A stretch of DNA of 64,000 nucleotides, taken from Streptomyces misionensis. Its GTDB lineage: Bacteria; Actinomycetota; Actinomycetes; Streptomycetales; Streptomycetaceae. The notes beneath the pieces are model-generated. The model did no database searches. It worked only from the letters and a program-made list of their open reading frames with translations, and was not told the DNA's origin. The position numbers were made by a program, and so were the translations under genes. The stretch is from assembly GCF_007896895.1 (NCBI RefSeq), contig NZ_VOGW01000013.1, forward strand, positions 52,877 through 116,876, read 5' to 3'. Below, one piece after another: positions 9,223 through 17,977 of this stretch; position 1 is the stretch's first letter; each line of letters starts with the position of its first letter.

Positions 9223-10392
9223 TCAGGCGTCCTTCGTGGTGCGGTCGGTGCGGTTGAGGTGGAGCGCCTCGAAGACGGGCGCGTCGGAGAAGCGGAACAG
9301 GTCGAGGGCGCCCTCGTCGGAGTCGGTCGCGCCGGCCTCGGAGCGGGCGGAGAACGGCTCCCAGGACGGGACGACGAACAGATCGCCGCGGCTGACGCTC
9401 CAGGACCGGTCGCCGACGGTCACCACGCCGGAGCCGTCGAAGACCTGGTAGACCGAGGAGCCGGTCTCGCGCACCGGCGCGGTCTCGGCGCCGCGGGCGA
9501 CGCGGTGGAACTCGGCGCGGAGGGTCGGCAGGACGTCGGAGCCGTCGTGCGGGTTGGTGTAGCGCACCGCGGCGTGGCCGGGCTCGACGGTGCCGCCGAA
9601 GCCCTCCTTCTCCAGCAGGAGCTGGTCGCGCAGGGCGGCGCCGGTGTACTCCCACTTGTACGAGAGCAGCGGGCTGCCCGGCGTGGCGGGGGCGGCGGAC
9701 AGCGGGCGCAGGCCCGGGTGGCCCCACAGGCGCTCGGAGCGCGACCGCTCGGGCGTGATCCGCTCGGCGTCGCCGATCTCGTCGCGGCCGAACTCGAAGA
9801 ACTGCGCCTCGGTGACGTACTGGAACGGGATGTCCAGGCCGTCGATCCAGGCCATCGGCTCGCTGGTGGCGTTGTGGTGGGCGTGCCAGTTCCAGCCGGC
9901 CTGCGGCAGGAAGTCGCCCCGGTTCATGGGCACGGGGTCGCCGCCGACGACCGTCCACACGCCCGAGCCCTCGACGACGAACCGGAAGGCGTGCTGGGTG
10001 TGCCGGTGCTCGGGGGCGTCCTCACCGGGCATGAGGTACTGGATGGCCGCCCACAGCGTCGGCGTGGCGAAGGGCCTGCCGCCGAGGGAGGGGTTGGCCA
10101 GCGCGATGGCCCGGCGCTCACCGCCGCGGCCGACCGGGACCAGGTCGCCGGCCTTGGCCGCCAGCTCGCGCAGCCGCTCCCAGCGCCACAGGTGCGGTAC
10201 GGCGCGCGAGCGCGGACGGGCCGGCATGAGGTCGCCGATCTCGGTCCACAGCGGGACGAGCAGTTCCTGCTCGAAGCCCCGGTACAGCTCTTCGAGTGCC
10301 GGGGTGACCTGGGGCTTCCCCTCCGCGGCGACGGCCTGGAGCCGGACCGGGGAGCCCGCGGCGATGTCTTGGGTGATGGAGGACTCAGTCAC
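9223..10392 (-). CDS. gentisate 1,2-dioxygenase
   Basis: This 389-residue bicupin enzyme opens the gentisate ring to maleylpyruvate using Fe(II) and O2. The first cupin holds the iron ligands in APEHRHTQHAFRFVVEG, followed by GDFLPQAGWNWHAHHN; a second cupin follows at about residues 290-370. The start chosen is the GTG at 10392, giving VTESSITQ; an open frame upstream runs into the promoter and palindrome and is unlikely to be translated. It is the first gene of the operon, divergent from the IclR regulator. Confidence 0.9.
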   Translation of the reverse strand: MTESSITQDIAAGSPVRLQAVAAEGKPQVTPALEELYRGFEQELLVPLWTEIGDLMPARPRSRAVPHLWRWERLRELAAKAGDLVPVGRGGERRAIALANPSLGGRPFATPTLWAAIQYLMPGEDAPEHRHTQHAFRFVVEGSGVWTVVGGDPVPMNRGDFLPQAGWNWHAHHNATSEPMAWIDGLDIPFQYVTEAQFFEFGRDEIGDAERITPERSRSERLWGHPGLRPLSAAPATPGSPLLSYKWEYTGAALRDQLLLEKEGFGGTVEPGHAAVRYTNPHDGSDVLPTLRAEFHRVARGAETAPVRETGSSVYQVFDGSGVVTVGDRSWSVSRGDLFVVPSWEPFSARSEAGATDSDEGALDLFRFSDAPVFEALHLNRTDRTTKDA

Positions 10393-10431
10393 AGACCTCA
10401 GAGTGCGCCGCGTCCACCATAAGGACATGTA

Positions 10432-10450
10432 GATTCTGTACAGCAGAATC
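10432..10450. promoter_or_regulatory. perfect palindrome, likely IclR operator
   Basis: GATTCTG and CAGAATC form a 7-bp inverted repeat around 5 bases, in the 70-base region between gentisate dioxygenase and the IclR gene. IclR-family proteins bind short AT-richer palindromes at such places and respond to the aromatic substrate or intermediate. The site is 13 bases before the regulator start, so it may also give autoregulation. Confidence 0.6.
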
Positions 10451-10462
10451 AGGGGAAACATC

Positions 10463-11239
10463 ATGGACAAGCCGCTGAAGACACCCCCGCCCTACCCCAT
10501 CGCCAGCGTGGACCACGCGCTGCGGGCGGCGACCATCCTCCAGATGGAGGGCGGCGCCACCGTGGCGCAGCTCGCCGAGCGCCTGGGCGTCGCCAGGTCG
10601 ACGGCCCACCGCATCCTGGCGATGCTCGTCTACCGGGATTTCGCCGTACAGGGCGAGAACCGCGTCTACCGCGCGGGCCCGGTGCTGGAACTGGCCGCGC
10701 ACTCGCAGTCCCTCGTGTCCCGGCTGCGCGCGGCGGCCCTGCCCCATCTGCACCGGGTCGTCGATCTCCTCGACGAGACGGCGAACCTGATCGTGCGCAC
10801 CGGGGACACGGTCCGGTTCATCGCCAGCGTCGAATGCCGGCAGGCGCTGCGGGTCGGCTCCCGGGAGGGCATGGTGTTCCCGGCCCACCGCACCACGGCG
10901 GGACTGCTCCTGCTCGCCGACCTGACCGACGAGGAGTTGGAGGAGGTCTACGCGCCCGAGCGCTACCGCGACCGGCCGGCCGACCGCCCCGACCTCGCGC
11001 GTGTGCGGACGGACCTGCGGCGCATGCGCCGCAACGGCTTCGCCGTCAACAGGGAACGGTCCGAACGCGGCCTCGTCGCCGTCGGCGTGCCGGTGCGCGA
11101 CGAGGACGGCACCGCACGCGCCGGCCTCTCCGTCTCCATGCCCAGCGTGCGCTACGACCCGCACCGCCTCCAGCACCTGGTCAACGCACTGGAGGCGGCG
11201 GCCCACGCACTGGAGCGGGACCTGGCGGAACAGGACTGA
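10463..11239 (+). CDS. IclR-family regulator of the gentisate operon
   Basis: This 258-residue regulator has an N-terminal winged helix (ATVAQLAERLGVARSTAHRI, about residues 30-55) and a C-terminal IclR effector domain (VRTGDTVRFIASVECRQAL, then NRERSERGLVAVGVPVRDE). The ATG follows AGGGGA. It is divergent from the gentisate genes and probably controls them; whether it activates or represses cannot be told from sequence. Confidence 0.9.
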   Translation: MDKPLKTPPPYPIASVDHALRAATILQMEGGATVAQLAERLGVARSTAHRILAMLVYRDFAVQGENRVYRAGPVLELAAHSQSLVSRLRAAALPHLHRVVDLLDETANLIVRTGDTVRFIASVECRQALRVGSREGMVFPAHRTTAGLLLLADLTDEELEEVYAPERYRDRPADRPDLARVRTDLRRMRRNGFAVNRERSERGLVAVGVPVRDEDGTARAGLSVSMPSVRYDPHRLQHLVNALEAAAHALERDLAEQD

Positions 11240-11253
11240 ACGGCCGGCCGTCC

Positions 11254-11290
11254 CGCCCCCCGGGCGGCGGCCTGGGCGCCCGGGGGCGGA
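11254..11290. terminator. GC-rich hairpin after IclR gene
   Basis: CGCCCCCCGGGCG and CGCCCGGGGGCG can pair with one bulged base. It lies between the IclR gene and the convergent transporter remnant. The repeats are low in complexity, so the exact fold is uncertain. Confidence 0.4.
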
Positions 11291-11305
11291 CTCACCCCAC
11301 GGCTG

Positions 11306-11944
11306 TCAGCCCTCGTCGGCGCCCCGGCCCGGGCCGCGCCGCGGACCCACCGCGGCGAGGAGGGCGCCCACGGCGCACAGCACGGCGGTGACCAGGACGG
11401 CGGTGCGCACCCCGTTCATGAAGGCGTTGCCGCTGCCCTCGGCGACGGCGGCCCGCAGCGGCGCGGACATGTGGCCGGTGACCGGCCCGACGCCCATGGC
11501 CACGGCGTCCTCGGCCTCCCGCATACCGTGTGCCGCGGCGGCCGGGACCCCGGCGCCGGTCAGCTCACCGACGAGGGTCGCGCCCACCCGGCCGCTGATC
11601 AGCGAGACCAGGACGGACGTGCCGAGGGCGCCGCCGATCTGGAGGGCGGTGGACTGCAGGCCGCTCGCCACACCGCCGTCCCGGACGGGCGCGTTGCCGA
11701 CGATCGCGTCCGAGCACGCCGACATGACCATGCCCACGCCCAGTCCGAGCAGCACGAAGAAGTTGATCGCGGTGCCGACGGTGCCGACGGTGAGCGCCGG
11801 GCCGCGGAACAGCCGCATGGGGAGCAGCGGGTGCCGCACACGGGTCTCGTACCAGCCGAAGAGCGCGAGCAGGAGCGGTCCGGCGGCGAAGGAGCCCACG
11901 GTCCCCCTCCGGAGGTCCAGCCCCGCTCTACGCGTCTTCGTCAT
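11306..11944 (-). pseudogene. truncated, internally deleted DHA2-family MFS transporter
   Basis: The 212-residue frame matches the C-terminal half of EmrB/QacA-type 14-helix exporters: VRHPLLPMRLFR, then a hydrophobic segment, then ASGLQSTALQIGGALGTSVL and the last helix. Full-length members have about 480-520 residues. The first seven or so helices are absent, and the segment after MRLFR jumps straight to the late conserved block, so roughly 100-120 further residues are missing. The ATG at 11944 overlaps the peroxidase stop codon by one base, which may be chance. It probably marks the left junction of the inserted island. A short functional protein is unlikely. Confidence 0.7.
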
Positions 11945-13443
11945 TATCGGGGCAGCGGTTCGGCGCGGCCGAGCTGGCGCAGGGTGTTGATCGAGGGGGT
12001 GAAGGCGAACAGTGATCCGGTGGTGGTGACGCAGGTTTTCAAGTTGAGTTCGCCCTTGTAGAGAGTGCCGTTACGGGAGACCTCGATGTTCACCTTGAAC
12101 GGCGAGTTGCCGTTGTCCGTGCCCGATACCGCGTCGATGCCGGTGGGGCTGCCGTCGATTCCGGCACGGAAATTGCTGCTGTTGGACCACCTACCCTGCT
12201 GCACGCCGAACTGGCCTCTGAGAGAGGTGCAGTAACAGGTGAACATCATGCCGCGTTCCTCGTCCGGGTCCAGTCTGTACGGCGGGCCGTAGGAGACGCC
12301 GCGGCGCATGATGCGGTGCCGTGTGTGTCCCGCGTTCTGTGCGCTGTCGATGTTCTTGTCCCGGTGGGCGCGTGGATACGTTTTCCTGATGTGCGCGACG
12401 CACGGGGTGGTCAGTCCCTTCGGGTCGTCGCCGAAGTCGAAGTCGTTGTCCCCGTCATGGCATTCCGCCAATGGCGTTCCGTCCTTGAACCGGCCGACGA
12501 GAAGGGCTCCGAGCAGGTCCGGGTCCATTTTCATCTGCGAGGCATTCCTGCGCAGTTGCTGGTTCCATGCGTTGACGTCTTGCTCGAGCCGCCGGATCAC
12601 GTGCAGTGAGCCGTCGTTCATCCAGGTCGGGGCCGGGCGGGCGCGGCCGTCTTCGGTTACGTAGCCGAAGACGAACTCGCCGGCTTTGACGAGCTTGGTT
12701 CCAGGTTTGCCCAGGCGCTCGTCGGGCCGTTTCGGGTCCGGACTGTGGAACCCCCAAACGCCCGGTTGTGAGACACCGTCCTTGAATCCGAAGTGTTCCC
12801 GCCCGGCCAACCGTGCATCGCACGGCTGTTCCAAGACGACTTTGATGCCGTACTCGGCTTCCAGCTTGACGTGTTCCTCGCGTGCGGTGGAGAGGTCGTC
12901 GCGGTCGTCGGCGGCAATCACCACGATGGCGTGCACGATCTTGTCATCATCGGTGTTGCCGAACTTCCAGTACTTGGGGTCACTGTCGCCCTTGTCCCCG
13001 AGGTCGTTCGCGAAGCCGGCTGCGCCGTCCAGGAAGAGCTTGAGATCTCCGTAGCTCTGGAGGCTGTTCTTGAGCCCGTCCCAGTCGACTGCCACGTACT
13101 GCAGTCCGGCACTGGTCAGAGACAGGCTGACCCAGAGCGCTTTGAGCTGCTCGGGATCGGAGCCTTGATTTGCCTTGCGCTGCGCCGAGAAGCGTTCGTT
13201 GAAGTCCTCGACGTCCTTGGACCGTGACACGGTCTCAGCCATGCCGGACAGCCAGTAGCGCGCGAGGTCGACGTCGGTGAACCGGAGGAGCCGGAAGAGC
13301 TGGATATCCTTGTTGAAGGCGGCAAGGATATTTCCCTGAATGTTGGTCGAGGTGCGCAGCGGGGGTACCGCGGCACGGAAGCTCTTGATCTGCTGGGAGA
13401 CGTCAGAAGTCGCACTGGATGCGCGCGGTGTCACCGTGGCCAT
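11944..13443 (-). CDS. DyP-type heme peroxidase
   Basis: This 499-residue protein of the dye-decolorising peroxidase family oxidises aromatic substrates with H2O2. The catalytic Asp motif appears as FGFKDGVSQPG (GxxDG), and the proximal heme His region is HIRKTYPRAH with HRIMRRGVSYGPP following. It begins with the conserved STNIQGNIL seen in family members. No Tat signal is evident, so it is probably cytosolic. Codon use is visibly less GC-biased than in the gentisate genes, fitting acquisition with the island. It could modify the polyketide product by oxidation or coupling; this is inference from position only. Confidence 0.88.
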   Translation of the reverse strand: MATVTPRASSATSDVSQQIKSFRAAVPPLRTSTNIQGNILAAFNKDIQLFRLLRFTDVDLARYWLSGMAETVSRSKDVEDFNERFSAQRKANQGSDPEQLKALWVSLSLTSAGLQYVAVDWDGLKNSLQSYGDLKLFLDGAAGFANDLGDKGDSDPKYWKFGNTDDDKIVHAIVVIAADDRDDLSTAREEHVKLEAEYGIKVVLEQPCDARLAGREHFGFKDGVSQPGVWGFHSPDPKRPDERLGKPGTKLVKAGEFVFGYVTEDGRARPAPTWMNDGSLHVIRRLEQDVNAWNQQLRRNASQMKMDPDLLGALLVGRFKDGTPLAECHDGDNDFDFGDDPKGLTTPCVAHIRKTYPRAHRDKNIDSAQNAGHTRHRIMRRGVSYGPPYRLDPDEERGMMFTCYCTSLRGQFGVQQGRWSNSSNFRAGIDGSPTGIDAVSGTDNGNSPFKVNIEVSRNGTLYKGELNLKTCVTTTGSLFAFTPSINTLRQLGRAEPLPR

Positions 13444-14035
13444 AGCAGGTCATCTCTTTCCGGCAGTTGGTATCAGTGTCTCGTTTTCCGGAAAAGTGCA
13501 GGGCTGTGCCCGGCGTGACGGGATCGGCGGGCGCCATGCGAACCGATGAGAGGCCGCAGCTGCTCATGGGGGCGGAGCCGGCAGTGCGGTGCGAGCGGGA
13601 CATTCCTGATCCCTGCTCACCGCATTTCATGTTGATCGATCTCCAAGCCCGGCGCACGTTGAGATGCGCATCACCCGTGTGGCGGGCATCGGCCGTCCGG
13701 GTATCCTGGAAGCGCGTTTCCGATTTTCGAGCGGTTCTCTCAACCGGCCCGATTCGGGGACTCGCTGGTCGGCCCGCTGGACGGGCACAGCGTACGCGAT
13801 CCGACGAGTAATCGCCATCAGCCTCCACTCTCCACAATCGGAGCGATTGCGATCTCTTGCCCGAAGGAGGTGCTTCACGTGATCAGGTATCTGTGGACTG
13901 CGATGCGCCGTATCACTGGCGGCTCGCCATCAGAAATGCCCGGTTCGTATTGGTACTACTACTGATACTCCGGGAATACCACACGTCGGCCTGGACACTT
14001 TCGGCCAGGCCGACGTGCGAGTGGGGAAGGCATGC
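13444..14035. other. divergent intergenic region, peroxidase to P450
   Basis: This is 592 bases with no supported gene, of lower GC than its surroundings. Several open frames of 60-144 codons cross each other on both strands and show no start sites or conserved motifs. It must hold promoters for the minus-strand peroxidase and the plus-strand P450, and it contains the palindrome at 13982-14017. Confidence 0.5.
13982..14017. promoter_or_regulatory. 13-bp perfect palindrome before P450
   Basis: CACGTCGGCCTGG (13982-13994) and CCAGGCCGACGTG (14005-14017) pair perfectly around a 10-base spacer. The right arm ends 4 bases before the GGGGAAGG ribosome site of the P450. It could be an operator, an attenuator or a 5'-UTR hairpin. 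Confidence 0.6.
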
Positions 14036-15460
14036 ATGAGTGCGTTCGGCGAGGAGATTCCGGGACCCAGCGGACGATTCCTGGTGGGAAACACCTGGGA
14101 CTACGAACGTGACCGCGACGGGTTCCTCGAAGCGTGCCGACGGCGGTACGGCGACGTGTTCCGGTTCGGACAGCACACCATCGTGGTCAGTGACCCGGAG
14201 CTGATCCAGCAGGTGCTGGCGGAAACCAACAGCACCTACATTCTGGCGGCCAAGCCGGATCAAGACCGTGACACCGCGGTGCACGACACCGCCTCGTGGA
14301 TGCAAGGCCGACACCGCATCGGCCGTGGCCTGGGGCAGGCACTACTCGCTGCGCATGCCCAACGCCTTGACCAGGCACTGCAGGAGTGCTTCGGTGCGCT
14401 GGCCGCCCGGGAGTTCTCCGTGCTGGAAACCGCACAGGAGATCAGTTGCCGGGCCAGCGCCGAGTTCTGTCTTCACGAGGGCGCGCAAGCCGCTGCCGAA
14501 CTCACAGCGGCGTTCAACCGCCTGGCCCTGGTCGACATGGCCGGTGCCCAACGGTGGACCCGCCGGCTGCCCACCGTCTTCACCCCACGGCGCCGACGGC
14601 TCGCCACAGTGGAGCGAGCCTGCCTCGACCTGCTCGGGGCCCAACTGCAAAACCGGGCGGCGCAGCAACCTGCCCAGGAGCCAAGGGACCTGCTGGACGT
14701 CATGGTCGACCCGCGCAACGGTCCGCCACTGGACGTCAAACACGGCGCGCGGATGCTCAAGACGATTCTGGCGGCCGCCCGCGGTATCCCGGGGACCGCA
14801 CTGGCCTGGATCATCCGGGAACTCGGTAGCAATGCCGAGCTCCGCGCCGAGGTGCGCGCCGAAGCCGATGCCCTCGAGGACGCCGTCGCCACCGGGCTCG
14901 TCCACCGACTGCCCTTCACCCACGCTGCGGTCCAGGAAATCCTTCGCGTACACCCACCCGTGTGGCTGCTCGGGCGGGTGGCCGCAGAACCGACACAGCT
15001 GGCGCAATGGGCCGTGCGGCCCGGCGAACGGGTGCTGTTCAGCCCGCACCAACTCCATCACGATCCCCGCTGGTGGCGTGAACCCGAGCAGTTGGACCCC
15101 CGACGCTGGCTGGAAAACGAACGCCCGTACAGCCACCGCTGCGCCTACCTGCCCTTCGGCGGTGGCCCTCGGGTCTGTCTGGGAACACGACTGGGCCTGC
15201 TGCAACTCACCCTCAGCGCCGCCCGGCTGGCCCGCGACTACGACATCGAGCTGATCGCTCCCGACCGGCGGGCACCCGTACACGCAGTGCTGCGTGCCCC
15301 GGCAGGTCTGCATGCCCGCCTCACTCCCCGTGCCGCAGCCACGGCCGATCCGAGCACCACTACCGGCACGGCGGCCCAGGACGTACCGCGCTCCGGGCGG
15401 TCCGGCCGCGGCCCCGGAGAGGAACCCGCGGAGGGTGTCGCTCACGGCTCACCGACCTGA
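14036..15460 (+). CDS. cytochrome P450 with atypical I-helix
   Basis: This 474-residue P450 has the heme-binding signature FGGGPRVCLG with the ligand Cys at residue 381, and the K-helix ExxR in EILRVHPP near residue 301. The ATG at 14036 follows GGGGAAGG by six bases. The I-helix, normally (A/G)Gx(D/E)T(T/S), reads AAARGIPGTALAW here, so the acid-alcohol pair used for oxygen activation is not visible. The C-terminal 60 residues after the P450 fold are low-complexity and Pro/Gly/Thr-rich. No redox partner gene is adjacent. A role in tailoring the polyketide is likely from context. Missing acid-alcohol residues are known in some P450s that use peroxide or do unusual chemistry. Confidence 0.88.
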   Translation: MSAFGEEIPGPSGRFLVGNTWDYERDRDGFLEACRRRYGDVFRFGQHTIVVSDPELIQQVLAETNSTYILAAKPDQDRDTAVHDTASWMQGRHRIGRGLGQALLAAHAQRLDQALQECFGALAAREFSVLETAQEISCRASAEFCLHEGAQAAAELTAAFNRLALVDMAGAQRWTRRLPTVFTPRRRRLATVERACLDLLGAQLQNRAAQQPAQEPRDLLDVMVDPRNGPPLDVKHGARMLKTILAAARGIPGTALAWIIRELGSNAELRAEVRAEADALEDAVATGLVHRLPFTHAAVQEILRVHPPVWLLGRVAAEPTQLAQWAVRPGERVLFSPHQLHHDPRWWREPEQLDPRRWLENERPYSHRCAYLPFGGGPRVCLGTRLGLLQLTLSAARLARDYDIELIAPDRRAPVHAVLRAPAGLHARLTPRAAATADPSTTTGTAAQDVPRSGRSGRGPGEEPAEGVAHGSPT

Positions 15461-15700
15461 TCTTCGATCCCGACCCACCGTCGCTGCGCCTGCTGGACAC
15501 TCTCCTGCCGCACCCCCCGCCCCACCAGGACAGGCGCCTTCACCTCCTGAACCGGTCCCACCGGCGCAGACGCCACCAAGCCACAGCCCGACGCCGCCAC
15601 TACCGGAAAGAACCAGCTCAGGACACGAAATCTGACTGGAGTACCAAGCCGCCGCTCAACACAAGCTCGTGCTCCCGCCGCGGGACGTGGCTGCCTTCGT

Positions 15701-17266
15701 TCACTGGGGCGGGTTGCCGTGCTTGCGCGGGGGGAGGTCGGCGTGCTTGGTGCGCAGGGCGGTCAGGGCGGCGATGACCACATGGCGTGTGTCGGCGGGG
15801 TCGATGACGTCGTCCACCAGGCCGTGCTCGGCGGCGTAATACGGGTGCATCAGATCGGCCTGGTACTGCTTGACCAGCCGCTGCCGCGTCTCCTCTGGAT
15901 GGTCGGCCGCCGCGATCTCCCTGCGGAAGATGACGTTGGCGGCGCCCTCGGCTCCCATCACCGCGATCTCGTTGGAGGGCCAGGCGAAAGCGGCGTCCGC
16001 ACCGATGGAAGGAGAGTCCATGACGATGTACGCGCCTCCGTAGGCCTTGCGGAGCACGACCGACACCCGTGGCACCGTGGCGTTGCAGTAGGCGTACAGC
16101 AGTTTGGCGCCGTGCCGGATGATCCCTCCGTGTTCCTGGTCCACGCCGGGCAGGAAGCCGGGCACGTCGAGGAGGGTGACGAGGGGGATGCTGAAGGCGT
16201 CACACATCGCGACGAAGCGCGCCGCCTTCTCGGACGCGTGGATGTCGAGGACACCCGCCATGCTGCTCGGCTGGTTGGCCACGACTCCCACGGTCCGCCC
16301 GTCCATCCGGGCGAGGGCCACCACGATGTTGGTCGCCCACTGCTCGTGAATCTCCATGAGTTCGCCGTCGTCCACGATCGTCTCGATCACCTCCCGTACG
16401 TCGTAGCAGCGGTTGCCGTCCGCCGGCACCAGGCGTGCGGCCTCCTCGCAGCGGCGATCCGCCGGATCGCCGCAGGACACCACGGGCGGTTGTTCCCGGT
16501 TGTTCTGCGGCAGGAGGGACAGCAGATAGCGCACCTCCTCCAAGCAGGTCTCCTCGTCGTCGTGGACGAAGTGGGCCACACCCGATACACCGGCGTGCAC
16601 GGCGGCCCCGCCCAGGCCGTCATGGGTGATCTTTTCGCCCGTCACGGCCTGCACCACGTCGGGCCCGGTGACGAATATCTGCGAGATGCCCCGCACCATG
16701 AAGACGAAGTCCGTCAGGGCCGGACTGTAGGCGGCTCCGCCGGCGCACGGTCCCAGCATCACGCTTATCTGCGGGATGGTGCCCGAGGCCCGGGTATGGC
16801 GCCGGAAGATCCCGCCGTAGCCGGCCAAGGCCCGTACACCCTCCTGAATGCGCGCCCCGGCCCCGTCGTTGAGCGAGATCAGCGGCGCTCCCGCCGCCAG
16901 AGCCATGTCCATGATCTTGTGGATCTTGGTGGCGTGGGCCTCCCCGAGGGCACCGCCGAACACCCGGAAATCGTGGGCGTACAGGAACACGGTCCTGCCG
17001 TGCACGCTGCCCCAGCCCGTGATCACTCCGTCCGTGTACGGCCGTTTGCTCTCCAGGCCGAAGCCGGTGGCGGTATGCCTGCGGAACGGCTCGACCTCGT
17101 GGAAGGAGCCCTCGTCGAGCAGCAGGCCGATCCGCTCACGCGCGGTGAGTTTCCCTTTGGCGTGTTGTGCCTCGGTGGACTGGGGGCTGGGGCCGGCCAG
17201 AACCCTGGCCCGCAGTTCGGCCAGCTCCGCCAGTCGGTCGGCCGTGGTGCTGCCGGTGGCAGTCAT
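15701..17266 (-). CDS. acyl-CoA carboxylase carboxyltransferase subunit
   Basis: This 521-residue biotin-dependent carboxyltransferase beta subunit is of the PccB/AccB type. It shows KGKLTARERI near the start, the acyl-CoA oxyanion region SLNDGAGARIQEGV and MLGPCAGGAAYSPAL, and the biotin-side motif DVPGFLPGVDQEHGGIIRHGAK. The ATG at 17266 follows GGGGAGGGG. In aromatic polyketide clusters such genes raise the malonyl-CoA supply; the biotin-carrying alpha subunit must come from elsewhere. It is convergent with the P450 and 16 bases downstream of the secreted protein gene. Confidence 0.9.
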   Translation of the reverse strand: MTATGSTTADRLAELAELRARVLAGPSPQSTEAQHAKGKLTARERIGLLLDEGSFHEVEPFRRHTATGFGLESKRPYTDGVITGWGSVHGRTVFLYAHDFRVFGGALGEAHATKIHKIMDMALAAGAPLISLNDGAGARIQEGVRALAGYGGIFRRHTRASGTIPQISVMLGPCAGGAAYSPALTDFVFMVRGISQIFVTGPDVVQAVTGEKITHDGLGGAAVHAGVSGVAHFVHDDEETCLEEVRYLLSLLPQNNREQPPVVSCGDPADRRCEEAARLVPADGNRCYDVREVIETIVDDGELMEIHEQWATNIVVALARMDGRTVGVVANQPSSMAGVLDIHASEKAARFVAMCDAFSIPLVTLLDVPGFLPGVDQEHGGIIRHGAKLLYAYCNATVPRVSVVLRKAYGGAYIVMDSPSIGADAAFAWPSNEIAVMGAEGAANVIFRREIAAADHPEETRQRLVKQYQADLMHPYYAAEHGLVDDVIDPADTRHVVIAALTALRTKHADLPPRKHGNPPQ

Positions 17267-17282
17267 CGGCGTCCCCTCCCCC

Positions 17283-17735
17283 TCAGGAAATCCCGCGCAG
17301 GGCGCCGGAGTGCTCGGAGCCGTGCCGCTTCCCGTCGGTGCCCGTGTAGGTGTAGAACACCCTCTCCGTGCCGTTGCGCAGGTTCTGCACGTTGGACAGT
17401 TCCACCCCGTCGTCCTCGATCCAGCTGACCTGATAGACGCCGTGGGCGACCCGCCCGATGTAGACCGGCACGGCCTCCGTGAAGCCCACTGGCACGGAGG
17501 TGCGGCCCGGGTCGAGCACCGTGATGGTCACCTTCTTGGCGTCGGCGGAGAACTCCTGGCGAGCCACCAGACCGCTGTCCACCGTGACGACGAAGGTGTG
17601 CCCGACGGGCGTGAGGGCCGTCGGCCGACTCCCGTGGATCGAGTGTTCGTGACCACTCGGGGCGGCATAGGCCGGTGCCGCCCCGGGCAGCGCTACAGCG
17701 CAGGCGGCCATCGCCGCCCCGACGCGATTCCTCAT
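17283..17735 (-). CDS. secreted MoaF-like (lipocalin-type) protein
   Basis: This 150-residue protein has a signal peptide (hydrophobic AAMAACAVALPGAAPAYA, cleavage near residue 25). The mature part resembles the MoaF-related beta-barrel pattern: VGHTFVVTVDSG, then VYQVSWIEDDGVELSNVQN, then VFYTYTGTDGK. That call is by memory of the family pattern and is moderate. It probably forms one transcript with the carboxyltransferase. Binding a hydrophobic polyketide outside the cell is a possible role. Confidence 0.6.
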   Translation of the reverse strand: MRNRVGAAMAACAVALPGAAPAYAAPSGHEHSIHGSRPTALTPVGHTFVVTVDSGLVARQEFSADAKKVTITVLDPGRTSVPVGFTEAVPVYIGRVAHGVYQVSWIEDDGVELSNVQNLRNGTERVFYTYTGTDGKRHGSEHSGALRGIS

Positions 17736-17977
17736 GTGTTTCTCCCGTCCTCACCGGAAGTTCTGCCGTGCGGCAGTTTTCTGTGCGGTGTTCTCTCGTG
17801 TCACTGTTCACTGGTGGGGTGGCGACGAGCATGCCGAGGGCCGCTAACACATCACTCAATGGCTGCTGAAATACCGGGATGTACGGCCGCCGGACCGCTT
17901 AACCGGAACGCGCACCTGTGTCAGTCTCACAAAGGGAATCAGCAGGCCTGGCGTGGGGAAAAACGGAGGTCGAGAAT

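Noticed and set aside
15294..15700. Pro-rich frame after the P450
   Set aside because: No start site or conserved motif; composition is that of an out-of-frame reading of the P450 tail and the gap.
15719..17428. 569-codon plus-strand frame
   Set aside because: Shadow of the acyl-CoA carboxyltransferase gene on the opposite strand.
17736..17977. SARP heptamer repeats upstream of cluster operon 1
   Set aside because: Several TGTTC-like words occur but not at the 11- or 22-base spacing expected for SARP sites, so I could not support a binding site.
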